Shown here: positions 7,495 to 15,275 of the stretch, piece by piece
How positions within the stretch are numbered: the stretch's first letter is position 1
Layout: each line of letters starts with the position of its first letter
Virus record (IMG/VR): IMGVR_UViG_3300013104_000002
Location: 82,491 to 146,490 of that record
Length of the DNA stretch: 64,000 nt
Strand: one strand, 5' to 3'
Source of the DNA: a virus
Notes under the pieces: generated by a model
Told to the model about the DNA's origin: nothing
Databases searched by the model: none
What the model saw: only the letters and a program-made list of their open reading frames with translations
Position numbers and translations under genes: made by a program

Positions 7495-7632
7495 GTTATT
7501 CCTTTTGGAGCTGATAAAGGTAAACGAGTTGATGAGGTAGAGAAAAAGCTGTTAAAATGGATGTTACAAAAATATACATTCAAACCTGGCGAAGAAAAAC
7601 TAAAAGAAGAGATAATAAGATATTTAAAATGA
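7495..7632 (+). CDS. DUF3820-like ORF without a standard start codon
   Basis: Reads IPFGADKGKRVDEVEKKLLK then WMLQKYTF, the PFGKYKGK...YL.W layout of DUF3820 proteins. No ATG, GTG or TTG precedes the domain; the codon standing where family members have the initiator Met is ATT 7498. Options: AUU initiation, readthrough of the in-frame TAA at 7492, or a decayed gene. The stop TGA (7630-7632) overlaps the next ATG as ATGA, as expected for a translated gene. Confidence 0.5.
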   Translation, partial: VIPFGADKGKRVDEVEKKLLKWMLQKYTFKPGEEKLKEEIIRYLK

Positions 7633-7820
7633 TAGCAACAAAATGTAAAAAGTGCCAACAAATAGGATATTGTGTTTGTAGATTTTCGGCAAAAATAGTT
7701 AAAACAGAAGATATTAAAGAACTAAAACAAATACTTTACGAATATTCAGGATATTCTTTTGACAGAATACTAAAAGAATGGAGTGATAATTTAAGTGTAT
7801 ATTCTCAAATAAATGATTAA
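7629..7820 (+). CDS. Cysteine-motif hypothetical protein, 63 aa
   Basis: An upstream ATG at 7557 lies inside the DUF3820-like ORF, so ATG 7629, overlapping its stop, is chosen. The start MIATKCKKCQQIGYCVCRF carries two CxxC-type pairs, suggesting a small zinc site, followed by a helical tail. Function unknown. Confidence 0.65.
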   Translation: MIATKCKKCQQIGYCVCRFSAKIVKTEDIKELKQILYEYSGYSFDRILKEWSDNLSVYSQIND

Positions 7821-7822
7821 AA

Positions 7823-8008
7823 ATGAAAATAGAAATTACAGAAGATAAAAGTAATAAAATGATTTCAATATATGTATTAGACAAGTGTTTATTTGAAGGA
7901 AATTACTGGGATTTTGATAGAAGTGGAAAAGGATTTAAAAAACTTTTTGAAAGTGCGGGAATAAAAGTTGAAATAGAAGAAAAACCATATGAAGAGTGGT
8001 ATGATTAG
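7823..8008 (+). CDS. Hypothetical protein, 61 aa
   Basis: Not recognised. Begins with strands (MKIEITEDKSNKMISIYVLD) and ends acidic. Short spacers on both sides place it in the operon that leads to recA. Confidence 0.7.
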   Translation: MKIEITEDKSNKMISIYVLDKCLFEGNYWDFDRSGKGFKKLFESAGIKVEIEEKPYEEWYD

Positions 8009-8384
8009 AAAATATAGTAAAAAAGGATTAGAAAAACGTAAAGAAGAGCGAAAAGACTTTCCAGAATTTTTTCAGAAGCATATTGAAATAGCAAAAAATA
8101 AATTTTGCGAAGAATGTGGAGAAAAATTAAAAGGAAATTCCAGCGAAATAGCCCACATACTTCCAAAATCTTATTATAAGTCTATAAGTACTAACGATAA
8201 TAATATAATTTATTTATGCGGAATTTATTCAGAAAACCAATGCCATACAAATTTCGATAATTACGATGAAAAAAAATTCAAAAAAATGCATTGTTATTCA
8301 AAAATAAGTAGTATCTTTACAGAATTAGAAAAAGAAATTACAGAAAAAATAACTTATAAAACCTACGATAGGTATACAGATTAA
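8001..8384 (+). CDS. HNH-type nuclease-like protein, 127 aa
   Basis: The start at 8001 (ATGATTAG, overlapping the previous stop) is preferred over an in-frame ATG at 7989. The protein has a CEECGEKL zinc knuckle, the AHILPKSYY segment resembling the first HNH strand, then NIIYLCGIY...CHTNFD with the second Cys/His set. This is the HNH layout found in phage homing or free-standing nucleases. It stands directly before recA, which may reflect insertion at a conserved site. Active-site completeness was not verified. Confidence 0.65.
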   Translation: MIRKYSKKGLEKRKEERKDFPEFFQKHIEIAKNKFCEECGEKLKGNSSEIAHILPKSYYKSISTNDNNIIYLCGIYSENQCHTNFDNYDEKKFKKMHCYSKISSIFTELEKEITEKITYKTYDRYTD

Positions 8385-8386
8385 AT

Positions 8387-9364
8387 ATGGCTACATTAGA
8401 GGAAACACTTAAAAAACTGAATAAAAATAAAAAAGAAGAAGATAAAATCGACAGACTTGGAGATAAAATTATTATAAGCACTAAAACTTCTACTGGAAGC
8501 CCTTATTTAGATTACCTAACTGGTGGTGGTTTTGCGAATGGTGGATATAACCATATTATTGCTTCTGGTGGTGTAGGTAAAAGTTCAATATCCTTATTAG
8601 CATGTAAAGATACAATTGAGAGGCGAAAAAAAGTTGCTGTATATTTCGATGCTGAGGGAACATTAAATGAGTCGTATTTTCAAAGAATGAATGTAAATAA
8701 AGAAAATTTCATTCATATTAAAGGCAGAAATCTTGAAGATATGTTAGATCAAGCAGAAGCATTTGCACAAACAGATGAAGTAGGGATAATTGTATTTGAT
8801 TCAATCCCTATTTTTGTACCTACAGCAGTCCAAGAAAAATCTGCATCAGAAAACAGTATAGGAAATGCTGCTAAAAGATACACGGAACGCATGCCTATTG
8901 TTGAAGGATTTGCAATGAACAGAGATATATGTCTTTTAGGATTAACTAGTTATAAGCTTAACCCAGGCGCAATGGGTTCTGACCCGCGCACACTACCAAG
9001 GGGTGAATGGCAAAAAACTATGGCAAACGTTACTTTAGATTTAACTAAAAAAGAAATGCTAAAAGACGATAAAAAGAATATCGTTGGGCATATTGTAGAT
9101 GTAAGGGTTAAAAAAAGTAAAAATAGTGCTTATGATCCAAAAGCAGTTTTTAATATAAATTTTTATAATGATGGAGGATTTAATGAAATCGATGAATATG
9201 CTCAAATATTTACTGAATTAGAAATTGCTAAATCAGGAGGAGCTTGGATTAGTTTTCCAGATAGATTTAGTGAAGAAAAGAAAGTAAACGGCTTAGCAAA
9301 ATTTATAGAGTATTTAAAGGCAAATCCAGAAGATTTTGAATTTCTAAAACAACAAGTAGTATGA
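8387..9364 (+). CDS. RecA/UvsX-like recombinase, 325 aa
   Basis: Strand-exchange ATPase. Walker A is SGGVGKSS at about residues 60-67, the catalytic Glu region is AVYFDAEGTLN (84-94), and Walker B is GIIVFDSI (133-140). The length and the DAEGT motif fit phage UvsX-type RecA homologues rather than DnaB. The C-terminal part is short and lacks the large acidic RecA tail. Expected role: recombination-dependent replication and repair together with SSB (13994) and the replicative helicase (61190). Its start is 2 bases after the HNH-like gene stop and its stop overlaps the next gene. Confidence 0.9.
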   Translation: MATLEETLKKLNKNKKEEDKIDRLGDKIIISTKTSTGSPYLDYLTGGGFANGGYNHIIASGGVGKSSISLLACKDTIERRKKVAVYFDAEGTLNESYFQRMNVNKENFIHIKGRNLEDMLDQAEAFAQTDEVGIIVFDSIPIFVPTAVQEKSASENSIGNAAKRYTERMPIVEGFAMNRDICLLGLTSYKLNPGAMGSDPRTLPRGEWQKTMANVTLDLTKKEMLKDDKKNIVGHIVDVRVKKSKNSAYDPKAVFNINFYNDGGFNEIDEYAQIFTELEIAKSGGAWISFPDRFSEEKKVNGLAKFIEYLKANPEDFEFLKQQVV

Positions 9365-9789
9365 GACCTTTAGAAGATATATTAAACGATTACGAAGAAT
9401 TAAGAGAATCTTATAGAAATTTTACCAGAACAGGAGATAGTAACAAAAATAGTCTTATAGAATTTCAGGGAAGATTTATAGATATTAAAGCTGATCTAAA
9501 ATATTGGAGAGTTAAATATACTCATGAATGGACTAGAAGGGACGACAAAGCTGCCACAGCGATCAAATTTAGAATAGCAGTTGCTATGACCAGAGGAGAG
9601 TACCCAACAGGAGACGAAGAAACTAAATTACCTACGATTACTAATGCTGAAAAATTAGCCAGTGGCTCTAAAGAATACAGAGAATTTGTGGAACAAAGAG
9701 GTTTTTATAAAGAATCTTTGACAAATTTAAGTGACACTAGAGAAGATATTAATTCGTATATTAACGAGATAAAAGACAGATTAAAATAA
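9361..9789 (+). CDS. Hypothetical helical protein following recA, 142 aa
   Basis: Not recognised. Highly helical and charged; the conserved-looking core is IDIKADLKYWRVKYTHEWTR followed by KIAFRIAVAMT-like sequence near residues 65-80. The ATGA overlap with recA suggests co-translation, so a recombination mediator or RecA partner is a reasonable but unproven idea. Confidence 0.75.
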   Translation: MRPLEDILNDYEELRESYRNFTRTGDSNKNSLIEFQGRFIDIKADLKYWRVKYTHEWTRRDDKAATAIKFRIAVAMTRGEYPTGDEETKLPTITNAEKLASGSKEYREFVEQRGFYKESLTNLSDTREDINSYINEIKDRLK

Positions 9790-9791
9790 AT

Positions 9792-10157
9792 ATGTTACAC
9801 ATAATCTACATATATGTAATAATTAATAGTTTTATAACTTCTAATTACTTATTTGACAGTTTCAATGATGATGGATTCTTAAAGAAGATACTTATTTTTC
9901 TGTTTTTATTCTTTTTTGGAGCGATTTTTATACTGTTATACTTAATTTTTCAAATCCCTATTTTTGAGTGGTTAAAAAATGAAATTAAATTTATATATCA
10001 TTTTTATTTAAGTGACTATTGGAAAAATGCGATAGAAAATAATGAAGAAAGAAGTAAAGAATCAGTACTAGAAATATTAAGTACTTTTGCAAAAAATAGT
10101 AATAAACAAAGCAAAAGACATAACAGATTAATACAGAATAGGTATGAGCAGATTTAA
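9792..10157 (+). CDS. Membrane protein, 121 aa
   Basis: Two or three hydrophobic segments in the first 60 residues (LHIIYIYVIINSFITSN; ILIFLFLFFFGAIFILLYL) followed by a charged cytoplasmic tail. Could be a holin-like or superinfection-exclusion membrane protein, but the position between recA and nuclease genes gives no clue. No signal peptidase site seen. Confidence 0.7.
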   Translation: MLHIIYIYVIINSFITSNYLFDSFNDDGFLKKILIFLFLFFFGAIFILLYLIFQIPIFEWLKNEIKFIYHFYLSDYWKNAIENNEERSKESVLEILSTFAKNSNKQSKRHNRLIQNRYEQI

Positions 10158-10302
10158 ATGGTATAGAAAATTATTAGGAGGAACTTGGTACAAACATGAA
10201 AATACCTTTCAGTTACCAGGTTTAATATTTGATTATTTTTGGGCTAGATACAATGAATTAAATAGATATACAAAAGTAATAGATATAGAAGAATGGCAAT
10301 AA
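10144..10302 (+). CDS. Hypothetical protein, 52 aa
   Basis: Small ORF overlapping both neighbours: ATG 10144, TAA 10300-10302. Sequence begins MSRFKWYRKLLGGTWYKHEN and ends VIDIEEWQ, giving a tryptophan-rich basic-to-acidic profile. Overlap by 10 bases with the next start supports translation. Confidence 0.6.
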   Translation: MSRFKWYRKLLGGTWYKHENTFQLPGLIFDYFWARYNELNRYTKVIDIEEWQ

Positions 10303-10715
10303 AAAAGAATAAGATTATACATTGGAAATACGGAAATGAAATTATAGATGATATTTGTAAAACTCCAGAAGGAAGTATCTCTTTTATTTATAGAATTACT
10401 TTAGAAGATGGTAGATACTATTTAGGCAGAAAGACAATGAAAAAGCCTAATTATACTAGCGGTAAGATGAAAGGACAATGTAAAGGCGAGTATAGCTGGC
10501 GTAGTTATACAGGGTCTTCAAAAGAACTAACTGCACTAATTAAATCTGGAATAAAGTATGAAAAAGAAATTCTAAAATTTTGCTATTCAAAAGCTGAAAC
10601 TACTTATGAAGAAACAAAAACCATACTTTGTTCAGGAGCTTTAACAGATCCTAACTGTTTTAATTTTTGGATAAAAGCTACAGTATACTCGAAACACTTA
10701 AAAGAAAACAGTTAA
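10293..10715 (+). CDS. GIY-YIG-like phage nuclease, 140 aa
   Basis: Contains FIYRITLEDGRYYLGRKT (about residues 30-47), a GIY...YIG-type pair of strands, then EYSWRSYTGSSKELTALIKS and EILKFCYSKAE, a sequence order I know from T4-like phage proteins related to GIY-YIG homing nucleases. The family usually ends in YN.WI, seen here as FNFWIKATVY. Likely a DNA endonuclease or a homing relic; the catalytic Arg and Glu were not assigned with certainty. Confidence 0.65.
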   Translation: MAIKKNKIIHWKYGNEIIDDICKTPEGSISFIYRITLEDGRYYLGRKTMKKPNYTSGKMKGQCKGEYSWRSYTGSSKELTALIKSGIKYEKEILKFCYSKAETTYEETKTILCSGALTDPNCFNFWIKATVYSKHLKENS

Positions 10716-10716
10716 T

Positions 10717-11184
10717 ATGAACTACGATAGTAAAGCAGATACATTAGAGCATATTAAAAGAGTAAGTGAATTACTAGGAGAATGTGCAATAAAATTAATA
10801 AAAAGAGCATCATTACATGATAATTCAAAATTAGAAAGCCCAGAAAAAGAAGGTTTTGATAAAATGACCCCTATTTTAAAGAATTTAGTTTTTGGCACAC
10901 CTGAATATACAGGATCTCTAAAAGAGCTTGAAGTAACCCTAGAGCATCATTATGCAAATAACAGCCATCATCCACAGCATTATAAAAACGGAGTAAATGG
11001 AATGGATTTGTTTGATGTCATAGAAATGTTTATGGACTGGAAAGCAGCAGGAGAAAGGAATAAGAATGGAGATATTTATAAGTCAATTTTAATTAATAAA
11101 GATAGATTTAATATTTCTGAACAGTTATGTGATATTTTTAAAAATACAGCCGATAATTTAGATTGGTATTTTGTAGAAAAATAA
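10717..11184 (+). CDS. DUF5662 family protein, 155 aa
   Basis: Matches DUF5662: SLHDNSKLESPE (about residues 32-43), TLEHHYANNSHHPQHY (68-83), MDLFDVIEMFMDWKAA (90-105) and RFNISEQLCDIFKNT. The many conserved His and Asp residues suggest an HD-like metal site, but no activity has been established that I know of. Common in phages. Confidence 0.75.
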   Translation: MNYDSKADTLEHIKRVSELLGECAIKLIKRASLHDNSKLESPEKEGFDKMTPILKNLVFGTPEYTGSLKELEVTLEHHYANNSHHPQHYKNGVNGMDLFDVIEMFMDWKAAGERNKNGDIYKSILINKDRFNISEQLCDIFKNTADNLDWYFVEK

Positions 11185-11249
11185 ATTAAAAAAGTCTTGC
11201 GTATATCAAATAAATTCCCTAAGTTTACAGTAATAAATAAAATATCAAA

Positions 11250-11954
11250 ATGAGAGAGTTAAAAAATGACATTCATTACAAAATCACTTTAGACGAAGAT
11301 CAAAAATTAGTTAAATCTGATATTTATGATAAAGAAATTGTTGTGATTTCAGGAAGAGCAGGATCAGGTAAAAGTTTAGTAGTTGCACAAACGGTACTTG
11401 ATTTAATTTTTAAAGGATACGTAGATAAGGTGTATGTAACCCGTGCAGCAGTTGAGGTTGGTAAAAGTTTAGGATTTCTTCCTGGTGAGCTTTCTTCAAA
11501 ATTCGATCCCTATATTGAGGCATTTAGAGATAATTTATATGCGTGTTATGATAAGAATAAAGTTGATAAGCATCTTACTCATCTAAGTGGAGGTGAAGAA
11601 AATAAAGACAAAAATGCTAATAAAACTACAGTTGCAAAAATTGAAGGTATACCAACACAATATATCCGAGGAAAAACAATAGGGAACAGAGAGGTATTAG
11701 TAATAGAAGAAGGTCAAAATTTAACTGAGTTTGAAATGGAGGCTTTATTAACTCGCCTAGGAAAAGGAGGTAGAATTGTAATTAATGGAGATAATGCACA
11801 AAAAGATATCAGAGAAACTTATACTGGATTAGATTTTGCTATAGAATTAGCTAAAAATATTGAAGGCATTGCTTATCATAAATTGAAATCAAATCACAGG
11901 TCAGATTTAGTTGGTAAAATACTAGATTATAAATATAATAAAGTTTCTAAATAA
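11250..11954 (+). CDS. phoH: PhoH-like ATPase, 234 aa
   Basis: P-loop ATPase of the PhoH family. Walker A GRAGSGKS lies at residues 35-42, Walker B is VLVIEEGQNL near residue 155, and the GRIVINGDNAQKD segment is the following conserved motif. PhoH-like genes are very common in large phages; recent knowledge links the family to RNA helicase/ATPase activity, but the phage role is unresolved. The gene lacks extra domains and is a normal length for phage versions. It is followed directly by the promoter of a long non-coding RNA. Confidence 0.92.
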   Translation: MRELKNDIHYKITLDEDQKLVKSDIYDKEIVVISGRAGSGKSLVVAQTVLDLIFKGYVDKVYVTRAAVEVGKSLGFLPGELSSKFDPYIEAFRDNLYACYDKNKVDKHLTHLSGGEENKDKNANKTTVAKIEGIPTQYIRGKTIGNREVLVIEEGQNLTEFEMEALLTRLGKGGRIVINGDNAQKDIRETYTGLDFAIELAKNIEGIAYHKLKSNHRSDLVGKILDYKYNKVSK

Positions 11955-11957
11955 ATA

Positions 11958-11989
11958 TTTGCATAATTAAAATAAAAGTATTATATTTG
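11958..11989 (+). promoter_or_regulatory. Strong Bacteroidota-type promoter for the 12-kb ncRNA
   Basis: TTTG at 11958-11961, 20-base spacer, perfect TATATTTG at 11982-11989 followed by C. Predicted start near 11996. No gene begins for about 500 bases, so the promoter mainly serves a non-coding transcript. Confidence 0.8.
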
Positions 11990-11995
11990 CAGTAT

Positions 11996-12490
11996 AAAGA
12001 TTGAGAAAATAAAGTGTGGCTCTTATAGATTAGTTGCGGGTTGATCAGTGTTCCGCGTAAAAAATTAACGAGTCGGCGCAAGTTTAGCTTAGAAATAAGT
12101 TCCAAGTATCACGAAGGCTGGATTAAATAAACTAAAAAACTCTAACCATAATCAATTTTTAACAGAAACAGAAGTTGCCCCAAAATAAATATTCGTAACG
12201 TTAAATCGTAATAGGCGCACGAAGGAGTTATTCCGCGATATTTATCTTCTGTTTTTATTATTTTGCGCGAAATCTAAAAAATATAAAGATCAAGCAGTTG
12301 TATATATTTCAGAATTAGGATCGTAATTACGCAACTTAAAATAAGTAATTCAAAGAAGACTATGAGTTTTTGACGGTTGAGCCTTTAAAACTGTTCCCTT
12401 CCTGCCGATGAGAATGGCTTATTTGGGTTAAAATAATAAAATAACGTATAGAAAGTAAGGGAGTGAAAAGCTTGAAAGTAGCTCCCTTTT
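11996..12490 (+). ncRNA. Candidate long structured non-coding RNA (about 490 bases)
   Basis: A stretch with no convincing ORF between a strong promoter and a terminator-like hairpin. Helices seen: 12035-12040/12052-12057 with self-complementary TGATCA in its loop; GAAA-capped hairpin 12088-12099; long hairpin 12166-12174/12246-12254 continued by 12185-12192/12238-12245 with a 10-base bulge; final hairpin 12457-12463/12482-12488. The words CACGAAGG (12110, 12218), TTCCGCG (12051, 12231) and GGCGCA (12075, 12214) each occur twice, which suggests repeated modules. Phages are known to carry large structured RNAs such as GOLLD and ROOL; no relation to those is claimed. Confidence 0.6.
12457..12490 (+). 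terminator. Terminator-like hairpin ending the long ncRNA
   Basis: Stem AAGGGAG 12457-12463 with CTCCCTT 12482-12488, followed by a short T run. The 5' arm could instead pair with TCCCTT at 12395-12400, giving a possible antiterminator alternative, so some read-through into the gene at 12503 may be regulated. Confidence 0.5.
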
Positions 12491-12502
12491 AAATTAAAAA
12501 TT

Positions 12503-12646
12503 ATGACAAAATTCACTAAAGGCTTCACTTATTTTTATAATGGTCGGAAATTAAAAGATTTCGATGAGTGGGAAAAATATTTTAAGAAAGCTCCAACAAC
12601 AGTAACTACAATAATTAAAAACCTAGAAGTGCATTTATATGATTAA
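12503..12646 (+). CDS. Hypothetical protein, 47 aa
   Basis: Small ORF after the ncRNA terminator: begins MTKFTKGFTYFYNGRKLKDF and ends NLEVHLYD. Its last codons overlap the next start (12639) by 8 bases, which supports translation. Not recognised. Confidence 0.6.
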   Translation: MTKFTKGFTYFYNGRKLKDFDEWEKYFKKAPTTVTTIIKNLEVHLYD

Positions 12647-13133
12647 TTTTACAGAAAGTAATACAGGAGGAATAATTTTTATTTCAAATTTAGGTTTTTC
12701 CACAGAACAAAGTAAAAAAGAACAAGAAATGGGACACCGATTATATGATGAAGCCAGAGAGCAACAAAATAAAATACAATATAAAAACTACTTAACTTCT
12801 AAAGAATTAAGTGACATGGAAGAAGTAAAAGAAACAGGAGTAAAACTAAACCAAGGAAAACCAGAACTATCTTTGTTATTTAAACAGTTCCCAAAAGCTT
12901 TAGAGGCAATTGCTAAATGTTCCGAATATGGTCATACTAAATATAAAGAAACAGATACAGATTATTTGAATTTTAAGCGTGTTCCAGGAGGAAGTAAAGC
13001 CTATGCAGATGCTGGATTAAGGCACAGACTTTTTAAGGAAGGAACAACAGATTTAGATAGTCAATTACCACATTCTTTCCATACTGCATGGAATGCTTTG
13101 GCGGAGTTAGAACTTATACTAGAAAATAAATAA
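12639..13133 (+). CDS. DUF5664 / dATP-dGTP diphosphohydrolase N-terminal family protein, 164 aa
   Basis: Contains KLNQGKPELSLL near residue 70, IAKCSEYGHTKYKETDTDYL (about 90-109), then DAGLRHRLFKEGTTDLDSQL and HSFHTAWNALAEL. This is the pattern of PF18909, named after dATP/dGTP diphosphohydrolases, with the conserved KY, RH and H...H positions present. The family helps remodel nucleotide pools in some phages; here it would join MazG and ribonucleotide reductase. The first 65 residues are not part of the domain. Confidence 0.7.
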   Translation: MINFTESNTGGIIFISNLGFSTEQSKKEQEMGHRLYDEAREQQNKIQYKNYLTSKELSDMEEVKETGVKLNQGKPELSLLFKQFPKALEAIAKCSEYGHTKYKETDTDYLNFKRVPGGSKAYADAGLRHRLFKEGTTDLDSQLPHSFHTAWNALAELELILENK

Positions 13134-13141
13134 AATTAATT

Positions 13142-13300
13142 ATGAGACTAAAAGTCCATCTAATATCACAATCTAAGCCTGTAGAGCATATAGAAGTTAT
13201 AAATACATATATAAAATCAGGTATGTATTGTATTTTATTACCTAATGAAGAGGTATATAAATATCCAATGATAAATATATTTAGAGTAATTGAAAATTAA
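13142..13300 (+). CDS. Hypothetical protein, 52 aa
   Basis: Small ORF from ATG 13142 to TAA 13298-13300, beginning MRLKVHLISQSKPVEHIEVI. Strand-rich, possibly a small beta-barrel. Fits between two genes with 8-9 base spacers. Not recognised. Confidence 0.6.
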   Translation: MRLKVHLISQSKPVEHIEVINTYIKSGMYCILLPNEEVYKYPMINIFRVIEN

Positions 13301-13309
13301 TAAAAAAGA

Positions 13310-13783
13310 ATGACAAAAATTAAACTATTATATCTAACTAAAGTAGGTATACGACCAAACGAAATCGGCGAAAAAAGAATTCAAAATGCTTTAGAAAAAG
13401 AAAAATCAGCAGGTAAAACAGATGGTATGCCTCTAAGTTTCTATATAGAAAATAATTTAAGACCGCCAGATGATGTTGAAGACGATCAATCAGAGATAGA
13501 TGAAGACGGAAATATTACTTTACAAGACCATGAAATGGAGTCATTTTATACTGAAGCTATTCTAAACCTGGAAGATTTCTCTATGGTAGTTGATGATGAA
13601 ATGGAAGGAGCAACCGTTTACACTAAATCAGGTGCTTTTATCAATGTTGAACAAGATTCAGATGATGTGCATGCCCAGATAGAGTATTTAAATAGAGGTT
13701 GGGCGGAAAGAGTTAAAGACTGGATTCAACAACAGATAAGAATATATAGATACAGAAAACAACAAAAAAAGTTGCACAAGTAA
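13310..13783 (+). CDS. Hypothetical protein, 157 aa
   Basis: Not recognised. Acidic linker (DDVEDDQSEIDEDGNITLQD), then a strand-rich segment EGATVYTKSGAFINVEQDSD and a basic helical C-terminus (IRIYRYRKQQKKLHK). The stop overlaps the -33 region of the next promoter, so the operon probably ends here. Confidence 0.75.
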   Translation: MTKIKLLYLTKVGIRPNEIGEKRIQNALEKEKSAGKTDGMPLSFYIENNLRPPDDVEDDQSEIDEDGNITLQDHEMESFYTEAILNLEDFSMVVDDEMEGATVYTKSGAFINVEQDSDDVHAQIEYLNRGWAERVKDWIQQQIRIYRYRKQQKKLHK

Positions 13784-13802
13784 AATAAAAGTAGTATATT
13801 TG
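13771..13802 (+). promoter_or_regulatory. Strong Bacteroidota-type promoter for the SSB operon
   Basis: GTTG at 13771-13774, 20-base spacer, perfect TATATTTG at 13795-13802 followed by C. Start near 13809, reading a small ORF and then ssb. Confidence 0.75.
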
Positions 13803-13820
13803 CATTAAATAAATATAAAA

Positions 13821-13991
13821 ATGGAAAGATTAGTAACACACACTATTGAAGAAAAAAGAGACGGAAAGAAGATAGTTAGAAATTTCTTCTTTAATGAAGA
13901 TAAGACAAACTGGCTAGAAAAAGCCCAATCTTACTTTACAAAACATCAAAAGAAAGTAGCAAAATTAAAACATAAAAATCAAATTAAATAA
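13821..13991 (+). CDS. Hypothetical basic protein, 56 aa
   Basis: Small ORF from ATG 13821 to TAA 13989-13991, starting MERLVTHTIEEKRDGKKIVR and ending in a run of Lys/His. It is the first gene after a strong promoter and stands 2 bases before ssb. Net positive charge suggests nucleic-acid contact; not recognised. Confidence 0.65.
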   Translation: MERLVTHTIEEKRDGKKIVRNFFFNEDKTNWLEKAQSYFTKHQKKVAKLKHKNQIK

Positions 13992-13993
13992 AA

Positions 13994-14716
13994 ATGGCGT
14001 TAGAGAAAAATTATCTACAACTTGAATTTGGAACGGGGTTGTTCTTCGACTACAGTGGTGAGGAGAAACAAGGTTATGAAAAACACACATCATCAAAAGG
14101 AAATGTGTCTTATAGAAAGTATTATAAAGACGGAGTATCAGGAGTATTAGAATCTGTTTCTATCTATCAGGGAAAATTCGGAAATCAAATTTCTATGAAT
14201 ATTAAAGATGGGGAAAAAGTATTTTATGTTCCTGTAGATATTGCAGACCAAAAAGGTAATGTCGATACATATGCGGAAAGCTTGACTAAATTATTACCTC
14301 AATTAGTAAAAGGTAAAACTGTAACTGTAAAAGCTTATAATTTTACTCCAGAAGGCGAAAAATATGCTAAAATTGGAGTTTCTATTACTCAAGACGGGGA
14401 GAAATTAAAAAGTGCTCTTACAAATGCTTATTACAAGGAAGGTAAACTGGTTGAAGGAGATATTCCAGCTATTGTTTGGAAGGAAGATGCTTTAGGTAAA
14501 AAGAAACCATCTGCGGTATCGTTAGAAGCCAAAAACGATTATCTACTTAATGTAATTAAGGAACAGACAGAAAGATTAAAATGGGTTCAAGGTGAAAACC
14601 AAACTCCAGATACATCCACTAAATCCGATCCAAAAGCAGTAAAACCTGTTGCTCCTAGCGACGCATTTGAACCAGCCACAAATGTAAATACTGATTATGA
14701 AAATTTACCTTTCTGA
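13994..14716 (+). CDS. ssb: Single-stranded DNA-binding protein, 240 aa
   Basis: An OB-fold-like core covers about residues 1-135 (SIYQGKFGNQISMNIKDGEK, then FYVPVDIADQKG, and VKGKTVTVKAYNFTPEGEKY). The C-terminal 45 residues are a Pro/Ser/Asp-rich linker that ends in DYENLPF, the acidic hydrophobic tip by which SSB proteins recruit replication partners. This tail is the best evidence. It would coat single strands during phage replication together with RecA and the helicase. Strong own promoter at 13771. Confidence 0.75.
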   Translation: MALEKNYLQLEFGTGLFFDYSGEEKQGYEKHTSSKGNVSYRKYYKDGVSGVLESVSIYQGKFGNQISMNIKDGEKVFYVPVDIADQKGNVDTYAESLTKLLPQLVKGKTVTVKAYNFTPEGEKYAKIGVSITQDGEKLKSALTNAYYKEGKLVEGDIPAIVWKEDALGKKKPSAVSLEAKNDYLLNVIKEQTERLKWVQGENQTPDTSTKSDPKAVKPVAPSDAFEPATNVNTDYENLPF

Positions 14717-14717
14717 T

Positions 14718-15243
14718 ATGAGTAATCAGATTTGTAAAAAATGCTTTCTAAATAAATCTTTTGAAGAATATTATAATCAACCTAATTCAAAATCAGGTAT
14801 TCAAACAACATGCAAATCTTGTGTAAAAGAAAGAGTAAAAATTAGACATCATAAGGTTAAGTCAAAACTCAGAATTTGTTGAAAAGGAAAGAATTAGACA
14901 CAAAGAGAAATACTCCAGATTAGGGTATAAAGACTCTCAAAAAGAATGGGATAAAGATAAACCTTGGAAAAATTCACGAATTTATAAATCTCTTAGAAAA
15001 AATTACCCAGATTTAAATAATAATCTTGAATTACACCATTGGAATTATAATGACGAATTTTTAGAAGATATTTTTATTTTAGATGTTAAGGAACACAAAA
15101 GTTTACATAGATACCTAAAATTAGATATTGAAAAAAGACTGTTTTATTTAGAAAATGGAACTTACTTAGATAGTAGAGAGAAACATAAGAATTTTATAGA
15201 AAGTTTAGATTTTAAAATTATTGAGTATACTCCTGTCATGTAA
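14718..15243 (+). pseudogene. HNH homing endonuclease split by a frameshift
   Basis: First part (14718-14882) starts MSNQICKKCFLNKSFEEYYN and has a second pair CKSC, the zinc-finger N-terminus typical of HNH homing nucleases. It stops at TGA 14880. The +1 frame then continues with EKYSRLGYKDSQKEWDKDKP, and LELHHWNYN, the HNH core, to TAA 15241-15243. Together they make one protein of about 174 residues with one base too many between about 14845 and 14880. Real decay, a programmed +1 shift and a sequencing error are all possible. Confidence 0.6.
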
Positions 15244-15275
15244 AAAGTGATGGGAGTTTAAATTAAAAACAAAAA

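Noticed and set aside
12450-12490. Resemblance of GTAAGGGAGTGAAAAG to the RNase P RNA core
   Set aside because: The other universally conserved RNase P segments are missing, and the stretch forms the terminator hairpin of the transcript.
11996-12490. Group I intron or tmRNA as explanation of the long ncRNA
   Set aside because: No P7 core or splice-site pairing and no tRNA-like ends with a tag ORF were found.
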